From contig JBBHKE010001086.1 in assembly GCA_037447655.1 (NCBI GenBank), forward strand, positions 1-64,000: a DNA stretch of 64,000 bases. Reading direction: 5' to 3'. Positions within the stretch are counted from its first letter, which is position 1. Each line of letters begins with the position of its first letter. The notes below the pieces were generated by a model, which did not search any database, was not told where the DNA came from, and worked only from the letters and a program-made list of their open reading frames with translations. This stretch comes from Zygnema cylindricum. Taxonomy: Eukaryota; Streptophyta; Zygnematophyceae; Zygnematales; Zygnemataceae. Of this stretch, positions 55,925-64,000 are shown piece after piece. The position numbers were made by a program, and so were the translations under genes.

Positions 55925-56188
55925 TGGGAACGTGTAACACTAATTCAGTGTAAGGAGAGATGGCGGGTTGTAGTCCATTGCTTTCTTTGTTTTTTATTGC
56001 CGTGCTTGTAGTTTTTCAGTTTTGGCCATGCCACCCCTTTTGTACCCCCGGATTCAGATGGTTTACCATCGTGCTTTTTAATTTATCCTGCCCCTCTTTT
56101 TTGAATAGTGTTATCTACATTATTTTATTATTTTCGGCCGAAAAAGGCCCTTGACCGAAAATTTGTTTGTTAACACTAACACTGATGG
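55925..56188. mobile_element. Degenerate Tc1/mariner-like MITE
   Basis: The right part GTTAACACTAACACTGATGG then GCAGTG is recognisable; the left side retains only GTAACACTAATTCAGTG. Boundaries approximate. Confidence 0.5.
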
Positions 56189-56913
56189 GCAGTGAACTTC
56201 AGACCAATGGTAATGCTCTTTAACGCAGACCGTGTAGTTTTTCCATGTACTTTTTCAATTTGTCCTTCTAAGTGTGTTCATTCCGTTCCTGTTATTATTT
56301 TTGTTTTTTTATATGAGGTTTGCTTTCCTTTGTCTCTGGTTTTCAATTTCTTTTGGATTGTTCGGTTTCCTTTGTTCTCATATGCTCAGATAGTATACCA
56401 TGTCACTTCCTAAATAAAGCTCGATTTTTTATGTTTAATAAGGTATGCCATGAAAGGAAACTTATTCTAAAAACCGGGCACTGTTTTTTTTTACGAATGG
56501 GCTGAATCATACGAAACAGATGGAGAAAAGATGTTTTGACTTTTTGTTGGAAAAAAAGAGATGTAATACGAAATCCATATACAGAGCAAAACACAAGTGC
56601 TTAAGAAGACTTGATGAACCCAGAAAGTTCTCAAAACCAGCTATGGTGAAATGCTTAGCTATTTTCCTTGAAGTAAAACTTCGTTTTCATGTAACTTGTT
56701 TTAACGAAACTTATTTTTATGCAAAAAATAAGCATGTAACATATCTCCATGTAACTTATTTTCATGTTACTTAATTTTAAGTAACTTATCTTCATGTATT
56801 CTCATGTAGCTCATTCTCATGTAACTCGTCTACCCATGGAACATATCAAAGATGAAACCTCCGTAAATAATCAAATGGTTAAACAAGCAATTGAAGCTCA
56901 ACGGGGTAATTAT

Positions 56914-57255
56914 TAGTGTTGTGTATCAATAGCCATTTGCCGATAACCAGTATGCCCCTTTTTTCGACCAACTGGTATTCGATATATTGGCACGATATAT
57001 CGGTATTGGCGTTATCACGATAAAAAACTGATATTATCGATTTTTTTATCGCGATTAACACCGGTTCGATAACTATCAGTGATAACTCAGTACTCGAATG
57101 GATTGTGATTTTTTTTCGTCCGTCCTCATTTCGTACACTATGCAGTAAATCTCGTAGTATTTGTACAAATATATCGGTAACCCTCACCGTTCAATAACTG
57201 ATAACTATCGGTATCAGTTTTATAGCGATAATTTTTTACCCGATACACAACATTA
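56914..57255. mobile_element. hAT-type MITE, 342 bp, perfect 8-bp TSD
   Basis: Ends TAGTGTTGTGTATC and GATACACAACATTA, flanked by GTAATTAT (56906-56913 and 57256-57263). Same family as 42032-43513 and 62323-62749, with dense GATAT/ATATC and CGATAA words. Confidence 0.9.
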
Positions 57256-57263
57256 GTAATTAT

Positions 57264-58234
57264 ACGAGAGACATTTACCCTCAAGAGTGAATCGTACCAT
57301 TTTTTACAGTGAGCCATTCGGACGATTACTCAGAACCGTAAATACTGTAGAATTTACCCTCAAAACTTCATGAGGGTAAAACTTCATTAGTGTAACTACC
57401 CTTTCACATACTGGAATGATTTTGGATTTCGTGAAGAAAGTCAAATAGGTAATACAAAAGCAAAAAAAAAAAAAAAGGAAAAGAGATTTACATGCAAGTC
57501 ATCAATTTCTCAGACTCCTCTTTCTCGCGGTCATGATAAAATCTGAATGCAAATGTGTGAAATAACTTGAAACACCATATGTGGTATTTTTGTAGTAAAC
57601 TCAAAGAAACCATATAAGACGCACAGAAAAACGAAAAAATGATGCATGGTTATCTGAAACGTTTAGACGATGTTTAAACGTCCATGTTTTGTTTAAACCT
57701 TTGAAATAATTTCCACACATTCGAACTATGTCGTAATGCACCCATACTCTGTTTCTTATACTGCCAACTGTTTGGGGCTCCGTAAAGTATGCATAATTTC
57801 CGGAATGAATAAAATAGGGTCTTAGAAAGGGGTTTCTAGAGTTTGTTAAAGTTAAAAAATAAACTTTTCGTAGACTTTTACACGAAAGCCAGACATTTAA
57901 GGTGAATAAAAAAACATTTCCTAAACAAAAACTTTTTTTTTTCTCTTCTCCAAGAATTATCCATTCGGACTACAAAAGTAAATAACTTCCCCATGATTCC
58001 AAGGCTTTTCAAGTCAGAAACTTGGGGAAAAATAATATAAACAGACTTTTGTCATTTTCCTTCTCATAAGCTTTTGTCTCATTCATGATGCCGTGACAAA
58101 GGACGAACTATAACAATAACATCCTACCATAAAACTACAAAACTACTCCTAACGACATAAAATTTCATTTTTTTCTCATCAATTTTTCCAGTCGAGCCAA
58201 GGAACTCTCAAAAAAAAAATGTTGGTTTGCATTA
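57264..58234. other. PPR gene 3' flank; nothing else seen
   Basis: AT-rich sequence downstream of the PPR stop (minus strand). No gene or repeat recognised apart from short A and T runs. Confidence 0.4.
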
Positions 58235-61200
58235 CTATAAAGGTTTATTTCTATGACAACTGCTCAATGGAACATCTACCTTCGAGGGTTTTAACGTTTT
58301 TAGGGTTTCTTTCAAAGGGATATCACCCTCCCTCCTCTCTCGCTCTCCTCCAGTTTCGTCTCTAGATATTGGAGAGGAGATCTCCCCTTGGGGGCAATTG
58401 TCACGAATAGACAATTTATCTGTCCCAACTAAAACACCTTTCACCCACTCTCCCTCCACTCCCTCCATTCCCTCCACTCCCTCGATACTCGCCACATGTC
58501 CTGCTTGGACATGCATATCTGACTTATCTTTACTCCCAGACTCTCTCCCCCTCCCTAACTCATGCTCGTCTTTTACCCCCAAGACTTCTCCTCCCTCTTC
58601 CTCTGTTCTAATCTCAATCCCTATCCTACCCTCCCCACTCGCAAAAACACTTCTACGCTCTTCCTTATCAGCCTCAGCTTCTTGGACGAGCATATTTTCA
58701 ATTTCTCCTCTCTCTCTCCTACCCATATCTCCTTCCGTGTCACCCATATCTCCTTCCCTCTCACCCATATCTCCCTCCCTCTCACCCATACCTCCTTCCC
58801 TATCTCCCAAGACTCCTTCCATCTCACCCGTATTGCTCTCCGGAATTTTTTTTCTCCTGCGCATTCTCACCTTCTTTTTCTCCACCAGATCCGAACTTTT
58901 GCTTCGTTTTACGACCAGAGGTATACCACTTTCTTGCATCTCCTCCCATAATAAATGTGCCTCTCTCCTTTTTCCGGCCTTCCAATATGCCTCCAACATA
59001 CAGACATACATAACTTCATCCGGTCGCAGACCAACGGAACGCATTTCCTCGAAAAGTCGTACCGCATCTCTATACATACTCGCTTTTATATAAACTTTGA
59101 TCATCGTTCCATAGAGAACTGCGTCAAGGCGACAATTCGCGGTTCTTGCATCTTGAAAAAGATTTATGGCTTCAGGATAAAGCTCAAAATTGCCGTGGAC
59201 ATTTATAAGAACACTAAATGTCACACTATCCGGTTTTAAACCGGAATCTTGCATTTTTTTGAACATTATCTGAGCTTCTTCTAACATTCCCTTTTTTCCG
59301 AAAGTGTCAATGAGAGTGTTATAAGTATACTCGTTTGGTTCACAACCAGCTGCTTGCATTTCTTTAAAGGTTTCTATAACTCTGTCAATCTTTTTCGCTT
59401 TCCCATACATGTCTATCATACAGCTGTACACCACTGTGTTTGGTTTAAAACCTTTCTGTTTCATATCTGCAAAAAGAGCCTCGGCGTCTCTCACCTTTCC
59501 TGCTTTTGAAAAAACACTTATAATCGCAGAATACGTCACCTCTCCAAACGGACATTTTTTCTCCGTCATCTCCCTGAATACACCAATCGCTTCTTGCCAT
59601 TTTTTTCCCGCCGCATAAGACGAAAGTAAGGCACTATAAATAACTTCGTCTGGTTGTAAACCGTCGCACTCCATCATTCTCAACAAACCAATGGCTCTCT
59701 CTTGCATCTGAGCCGCCCCAAACATATGCAAAAGAGTCGCATAACTATATCTGTCGGGCAAACACTTACTTTTCCTCATCTCTAGAAAGAGGTCATAAGC
59801 TTCCTCTCTCCTTCCTGCCCTTCCCAAGGCATCCATCACACAATTCCAAGAAGTACAGTCGGGTACGACTCCTTTACTTTGCGACTCCCTAAAAAGCTCC
59901 AATGCTTCATCCGGTTCACCAGCTTTTCCATGCAAATCAATCATACTACTATACGCTACGAGATCGGCTTTATAACCAGCTTCTCTCATCCTCTCAAACA
60001 TCTCTCTTCCTTCCTTCCTCAACCCAGCTTGACCACATGCGGCAATTAGTGTCCCATATGTGAACCTGTCTGGTTGGAGTCCTCCTCTTTTCATCTCCTC
60101 GAAAAGTTGTACCGCTTCTCGGTGCGATCCTGACCGTCCGTACGCATTAATCATCGCATTACATGTCACAGCATCAGGAGAACATCCTGTCGTCTTCATA
60201 TGTTGAAACCAATATTCAGCCTTTTTCAAGTCTCGAGCTTTTCCAGCCGCACTAATTATTGTGCAATAAATGACATTGTCCGGTAAACATTTTTCTTTTA
60301 TCATCTCCTTTACCAAATCCTCCACCATTCCCCATTTCCCACCTCTCAATAAAGCCTTAATGACCATTGTATACGAGTAAATATCGGGCGGAGTGGAGGA
60401 ACTTTTTTTCATCCAATCGAAAAACTCCACGGCTCTTCTCCAACCCTCGATCCCCTTCAAAACCCCATTCATATCTAAAACTGACAGCTGTCCCTCCCAT
60501 TCTTTTAGTGCCACAGTTAAGCTCTCCGTTGTCGAAAAACTCGACACTATTTCTCTCACATCCTTTACTCTATCCGGAAACTGTCCCCCCGACCGACGAT
60601 AACTTTTCGAACTCTTTCTACTCACTACCTCCTTCTCCCCCAAAGCTTCAGTCTGAATTCCAGTCTTATAAAGGGCTCTTATATTTTTTCTCATTTGGGC
60701 TTCTGCAGGGGTCCAAGATTTCCTTACCCCTTTTCTCTCTCCGACTGCCGTTCCATGTCCTCCTCTGTTATTTATACTCTTAAGAATCCCATTTGCAGAT
60801 TTTACTCCTACACCCATTTGTTCCCCAAACATATCTATTCTCCCAATATCCTCTTTTCCCCATCTGGGAAACCCCTCATAATAATTTTTTTTTAATTCTT
60901 TGTCAGTAGATACTACATTTCCCCCTTTTTGTCTCCCCCCACAATCTTGTTTTACAGGCATAGCATTTAATCCCCACCGTCCATTTTCTGCCCTTTCTGC
61001 GACACTTTCCGAACGAACCCACGACTTGCGAGTTGTTCCGCGCACAACTTTCTTGTCGGTTAATTTCACCACCTGCCTGGGAGGAGAATTAGAATTGATA
61101 CCTCTCAATTCGGAGTCATTATTATTGGGAGAAAGCAAATACCCACGAGCTTGGTCTTCCGAGGGACCACAACTGGCGTAGAAAACCCCAAAACTGTTCG

Positions 61201-61357
61201 GTTGTTTCGAACTGTTACGGAAACAGTTTGCATGGAAACCACCTGAATTTCCTATTTGCCAAGCCATAGGGAAGTTTATTAATTCTATGAATGTAATCCC
61301 CACATTGCAAATGCAAAGGAATGGTACGGTCAGTAGTACGGCCAATGGTACGGCCAC
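58235..61357 (-). CDS. P-class pentatricopeptide repeat protein, 14 repeats
   Basis: A single-exon protein of 1040 codons (1010 if it starts at the in-frame Met at 61267, which I prefer, because the first 30 codons overlap a GTACGG repeat array). Residues 1-270 are low-complexity and Ser/Asn/Arg-rich, consistent with an organelle targeting region plus linker. Residues 325-814 form 14 uninterrupted 35-residue PPR motifs (for example the one starting DAVTCNAMINAYGRSG), with no E, DYW or SMR domain, so it is P-class: sequence-specific RNA binding in plastid or mitochondrion for RNA stability, processing or translation. The C-terminus (815-1040) is basic then acidic, with a GERxGDM repeat (854-880) encoded by a 21-bp minisatellite. 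Orthology was not assigned. No break was seen. Confidence 0.93.
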   Translation of the reverse strand: MAVPLAVLLTVPFLCICNVGITFIELINFPMAWQIGNSGGFHANCFRNSSKQPNSFGVFYASCGPSEDQARGYLLSPNNNDSELRGINSNSPPRQVVKLTDKKVVRGTTRKSWVRSESVAERAENGRWGLNAMPVKQDCGGRQKGGNVVSTDKELKKNYYEGFPRWGKEDIGRIDMFGEQMGVGVKSANGILKSINNRGGHGTAVGERKGVRKSWTPAEAQMRKNIRALYKTGIQTEALGEKEVVSRKSSKSYRRSGGQFPDRVKDVREIVSSFSTTESLTVALKEWEGQLSVLDMNGVLKGIEGWRRAVEFFDWMKKSSSTPPDIYSYTMVIKALLRGGKWGMVEDLVKEMIKEKCLPDNVIYCTIISAAGKARDLKKAEYWFQHMKTTGCSPDAVTCNAMINAYGRSGSHREAVQLFEEMKRGGLQPDRFTYGTLIAACGQAGLRKEGREMFERMREAGYKADLVAYSSMIDLHGKAGEPDEALELFRESQSKGVVPDCTSWNCVMDALGRAGRREEAYDLFLEMRKSKCLPDRYSYATLLHMFGAAQMQERAIGLLRMMECDGLQPDEVIYSALLSSYAAGKKWQEAIGVFREMTEKKCPFGEVTYSAIISVFSKAGKVRDAEALFADMKQKGFKPNTVVYSCMIDMYGKAKKIDRVIETFKEMQAAGCEPNEYTYNTLIDTFGKKGMLEEAQIMFKKMQDSGLKPDSVTFSVLINVHGNFELYPEAINLFQDARTANCRLDAVLYGTMIKVYIKASMYRDAVRLFEEMRSVGLRPDEVMYVCMLEAYWKAGKRREAHLLWEEMQESGIPLVVKRSKSSDLVEKKKVRMRRRKKIPESNTGEMEGVLGDREGGMGEREGDMGEREGDMGDTEGDMGRRERGEIENMLVQEAEADKEERRSVFASGEGRIGIEIRTEEEGGEVLGVKDEHELGRGRESGSKDKSDMHVQAGHVASIEGVEGMEGVEGEWVKGVLVGTDKLSIRDNCPQGEISSPISRDETGGERERREGDIPLKETLKTLKPSKVDVPLSSCHRNKPL
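58725..58830 (-). repeat. 21-bp coding minisatellite in the PPR C-terminus
   Basis: About five units of CTCACCCATATCTCCTTCC-type sequence (plus strand) encode (M)GEREGD repeats. Likely to vary in copy number between individuals; it keeps frame. Confidence 0.8.
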
Positions 61358-61384
61358 TGGTACGGAAAATTGTACGGAAAGTCA
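61321..61384. repeat. GGTACGGCCA array at the PPR 5' end
   Basis: Five GTACGG units at 10-17 bp spacing (ATGGTACGGTCAGTAGTACG ... GTACGGAAAG). It overlaps the first codons of the longest PPR frame, giving AVPLAVLLTVP, which suggests that the upstream ATG is incidental. It could be a regulatory element or repeat-derived DNA. Confidence 0.6.
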
Positions 61385-62189
61385 ATCCACCAGTGTTTGA
61401 CAAAATAGGCAGTACCATAGGCCAAACTCTCAGGTACCCATTAACCAATATTAACTAATAATTAAATAATTAACCTAATCTCAAATAATAAATATTATTT
61501 AAACATGTGGGCATCACCTGCAAGGCTGTAACCAAACAAAGTATCCTACATCTGAGAAGAAAAAACAAAAAAATAAGAAAAAGAGGAAAAAAAAGTAGAA
61601 AAAGAAAAAAAAGAAGTGAAAAAATGTCCCAATTTTATGTAAAGGAATGATAGCAGACAGAAACCCACACTAAAAAACCCTAAAAGTCACTGGTGGATAA
61701 TTAAAAAAAAAGATATTTTTAAGTAATCATCGAGTAGATCTAGCAAAAGTTCCAAAAGTTTCGTCAACAATTTGGAGATAAGCATCAGTTCAAAAGAAAG
61801 GAAGAATTAAAGTGCGAAAAGTTCGAATGGAAGTCAAAAGTGCGAAGAGAGGAGTGGAAATTCTATATCTAGTTCACTTGAATTATACGTGTATTATACG
61901 GTTTTTCTTGGGGAGATAGAATAATAAAATACACATTTAGTATGAATAAAACGTATATATATTTTCCCCACACGTTTTTTCCATACGTTTTTTGTACGTT
62001 AAAATTAAGAAAATTAGTAGATCCTGGAGTCTACCTCATTAGATCAACTTTGTAAACCTTAGTTTCGAATATTCAATGCTGACTAGTCGAATCAACGGAG
62101 AGATCTGAAGGATGAATCCACTCTAGCCAATGGCGCGCAAGGAGTGGCCTAAAAGCACCTCTACTCCCAGCGACGCGTGGATAAGGCAA
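61385..62189. other. PPR upstream region; nothing else seen
   Basis: AT-rich with A-runs (61555-61625) and a telo-box. A possible promoter region of the PPR gene; no TATA box chosen. Confidence 0.4.
61675..61684. promoter_or_regulatory. Telo-box upstream of PPR gene
   Basis: AAACCCTAAA lies about 320-410 bp upstream of the possible start codons. A single element, so weak on its own; noted because the other two protein genes also have telo-boxes upstream. Confidence 0.4.
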
Positions 62190-62191
62190 TA

Positions 62192-62852
62192 ACTCCGTAT
62201 ATCGCTATAAGTGCTGTCCTTTTTTCGCCACTTAAAAAACATTCTTTCTCCGTGCACACTTGACGGACCGATTATCTCGAGGGCTGCGATTGAAAGACAA
62301 GATTCTCACCGTCTGAAAGGAGCAATGTTGTGTATCGAAGGCCTCTTCCCGATATTCGATATGTGCCTAATTTTGGCTACCCGATAATCGATATATCGCA
62401 TTGATATATCGAGAAGCTCAATATCGTGATATTTAAGCGATAAATAGGCCGATAATTTCATATATTTATATCGCGATATATCGAAGGGACTTAAAGTAAA
62501 AAAAAAAAATCAAAAGCCCCCCCCCTCCCCCCCACCCGTGGCGCACGCTCAGAGGGGGGGGGGAGTTCTCCGTACGATTTGTCTACGATTTATCGTACCG
62601 AATTTGTACGGACGCCCACTTTCGACGAAATATATCGGGATAAATTTTGTTGGTCCCGAAGCGATATATCGAGCCCTCTGACCGTTCAATATTCGATATA
62701 TCGAATATCGAATGTATCGCGATATTTTTTTACTCGATACACAACACTGGAAAGTAGGTCTTAAATCAAGAATCGGACATGTTTACACGGATAGAAGATG
62801 TTTGAACTTGAAGTGATAAAAAAAATATCAACACTAATGGAGGTGCTCAGTG
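62192..62852. mobile_element. Tc1/mariner-like MITE split by a hAT MITE
   Basis: The left part (ACTCCGTATATCGCTATAAG, then TCGCCACTTAAAA) and right part (ATCAACACTAATGGAGGTGC then TCAGTG, TA) match the short GCCACTT subtype at 50729-50945. The hAT element at 62323-62749 sits between them, so the hAT insertion is the younger event. Confidence 0.75.
62323..62749. mobile_element. hAT-type MITE, 427 bp, nested
   Basis: Ends CAATGTTGTGTATC and GATACACAACACTG, flanked by GAAAGGAG and GAAAGTAG (7 of 8 identical). The interior is GATATATCG-rich with a C-run/G-run pair (about 62518-62563) that could form a hairpin. Confidence 0.85.
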
Positions 62853-62857
62853 TATCT

Positions 62858-63578
62858 TAACATGGGCGTCGATTTCCTCTTGTGAGAACACCTTTCTTAG
62901 GATTGTGTTGCTTATCGAATTGAATATAAATCGGTATAGACCACCTCGATATCTGTAGGATACTAGATGATAAGTAGCAAAAGACCGTCTTTCTCGAGTT
63001 TTCGATTCGCTTTTAACTTTCATGATTTTTGTTTGGTTAGGACTAAACCAACCAACGGAATTGCTCGGAATATTATGATATTCTTACAACGCATATTTGT
63101 GTGTGCGTCACAAACCCGTGGGTATTGATATTCCTCGCTATCCACACTAACTACGACATAGTTATTATTTTTTAAGAAGTTTCTCCCCTCCGCTCTCTCC
63201 CTCCCTCTCGTTCCCCTCTTTCTCTCTCCTCCCTTCCTCTCCTCCCCTTTTCCCCTTCACTTCTCTCCCCTCCGTTGGCCCCTCTTACCTCTTCCTCCCT
63301 AAAATATATGTTGCCAGTTTTAAAAGAAAAGATACAAATTTCCAAAAGAATTAATTTATTCATAAAATGGTTTTAAAATTGATTCATTCAACAAAACCAA
63401 GACTAAATGAGATTTTTAACAAAAAAGGGTAAAGCCAATAGTGCGGATAAAGCACCCATCCACTCTTTTCAAAAATAAGTAGGGTACCTGCACTCTTTTC
63501 ATACTGTTTTGCTACAAGAATTTCAAAAAGTTGAAAAAGCATAGAAAACAACCCGACATTCATAAGTTATTTCCTTAG
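62858..63578. other. No gene seen; CT tract
   Basis: Positions 63181-63290 are a C/T-rich simple sequence (TCTCTCCCTCCC). Nothing else recognised. Confidence 0.5.
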
Positions 63579-63652
63579 TGCTCTCTTTGAGAGTTGAACT
63601 CAAGACCTCCCGCTTACTAAACGGGTGCTCTAACCAACTGAGCTAAGAGAGC
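63579..63652 (-). tRNA. tRNA-Thr(AGU)
   Basis: 74 nt on the minus strand, no intron. Acceptor GCTCTCT pairs with AGAGAGC, discriminator A at 63579. D-arm GCTCAGTTGGTTAGAGC, anticodon stem CCCGT/GCGGG (one wobble), loop TTAGTAA with anticodon AGT at 63618-63616, T-arm TTGAG/CTCAA with loop TTCAA. It matches the plant nuclear tRNA-Thr(AGU) pattern closely. The first clear T4 run downstream on the gene strand is about 30 bases away. Confidence 0.95.
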
Positions 63653-63777
63653 TGATAATACCTTCAATAAATATTTTATTTACTTAAAATATAATGTATA
63701 CCAAAACGAACAAACTTTTCTCACATCACGTGTGTTGACCGGCACATTAAAAATCCAAGTTATCATGTTGCAGTCTT

Positions 63778-63807
63778 GCTCTCTTTGAAAGTTAGAACTA
63801 AAGACCT
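63778..63807 (-). pseudogene. tRNA-Thr 3'-half relic
   Basis: The minus strand AGGTCTTTAGTTCTAACTTT followed by CAAAGAGAGCA repeats the T-arm and acceptor end of the neighbouring tRNA with a few changes; the 5' half is unrecognisable. A degraded local duplicate. Confidence 0.75.
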
Positions 63808-64000
63808 ACTCTAAAATTGGTATCTCAAGTACGATGAAGTACGACAAAGAAAGACGCAAAAAGTTTCTTACACGAAGTTCAAATACAACACTACGTGAAG
63901 TTCGAACAACTTAAATATCTTGTCGCCAAAAATTCAATAGTCAGAATGCAAGAAAGAAGAATACAATACTATACAAACATAATATAATGGATGAAGTTAA
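63808..64000. other. No gene seen
   Basis: AT-rich end of the window with no recognisable feature. Confidence 0.4.

Larger units (their letters stand above)
54712..56913. other. COX6B downstream region; MITE cluster, no gene seen
   Basis: It contains MITEs at 55186-55273, 55621-55824 and a degenerate one at about 55925-56188, plus a degenerate 15-bp repeat (TTATTTTCATGTAAC, about 56688-56835). Several short ORFs are rich in Phe and Cys and look random. Confidence 0.5.

Noticed and set aside
1-64000. CRISPR arrays, rRNA genes or bacterial-type operons
   Set aside because: No spaced identical repeats with unique spacers and no rRNA-like sequence; spliced genes and LTR elements show eukaryotic nuclear DNA.

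Overview
This is nuclear DNA of a green plant in the streptophyte sense. The lineage cannot be fixed from the sequence (bryophyte, charophyte alga or lycophyte-like are all possible). The evidence is an intron-poor P-class pentatricopeptide (PPR) gene, spliced nuclear genes for plant mitochondrial proteins, a plant-type tRNA-Thr(AGU), relics of plastid-pathway genes, telo-box promoters and Ty1/copia retrotransposons. About three quarters of the window is mobile or simple-sequence DNA.

Layout. 1-1667: no gene; degenerate repeats and a purine tract. 1667-15755: a three-layer nest of LTR retrotransposons. Copia family B is the outer element. A deleted antisense family C element sits inside its 5' LTR, with a TSD, and a nearly complete family A element sits between its integrase and reverse transcriptase regions. 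16050-19090: gene relics, namely two inverted copies of one DXS exon and an argininosuccinate lyase exon. 19390-21790: a 20-bp minisatellite and the GTACGG-rich repeat family R. 22085-26830: a minus-strand non-LTR retrotransposon with RT and a restriction-like endonuclease relic, preceded by tandem 5' monomers. 27356-41390: two copies of an LTR element, family E, which has a primer-binding site and polypurine tract but a long ORF of unknown nature instead of gag-pol, plus recent segmental duplications. 42032-43513: a hAT-type non-autonomous element.

The gene-bearing part is 44.5-63.7 kb. SDHAF2 (complex II assembly factor, minus strand, five exons) and COX6B (complex IV subunit, plus strand, about five exons) are divergently arranged. 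They are followed by a 14-repeat PPR gene (minus strand) and a tRNA-Thr gene (minus strand). Introns and spacers here are full of MITEs: at least ten Tc1/mariner-like TA-flanked copies, three hAT copies with 8-bp duplications, one Harbinger/Tourist copy with TTA duplications, and a foldback. SDHAF2 intron 1 holds a 1-kb pure purine tract.

Most unusual points: (i) copia families whose gag start codon lies inside the LTR and whose primer-binding site matches the anticodon arm of initiator tRNA-Met (half-tRNA priming); (ii) antisense tRNA-like Pol III boxes inside two LTR families; (iii) the family E ORF; (iv) a neighbourhood of organelle-related genes with telo-boxes. All gene models come from reading the sequence by eye; identities are approximate.
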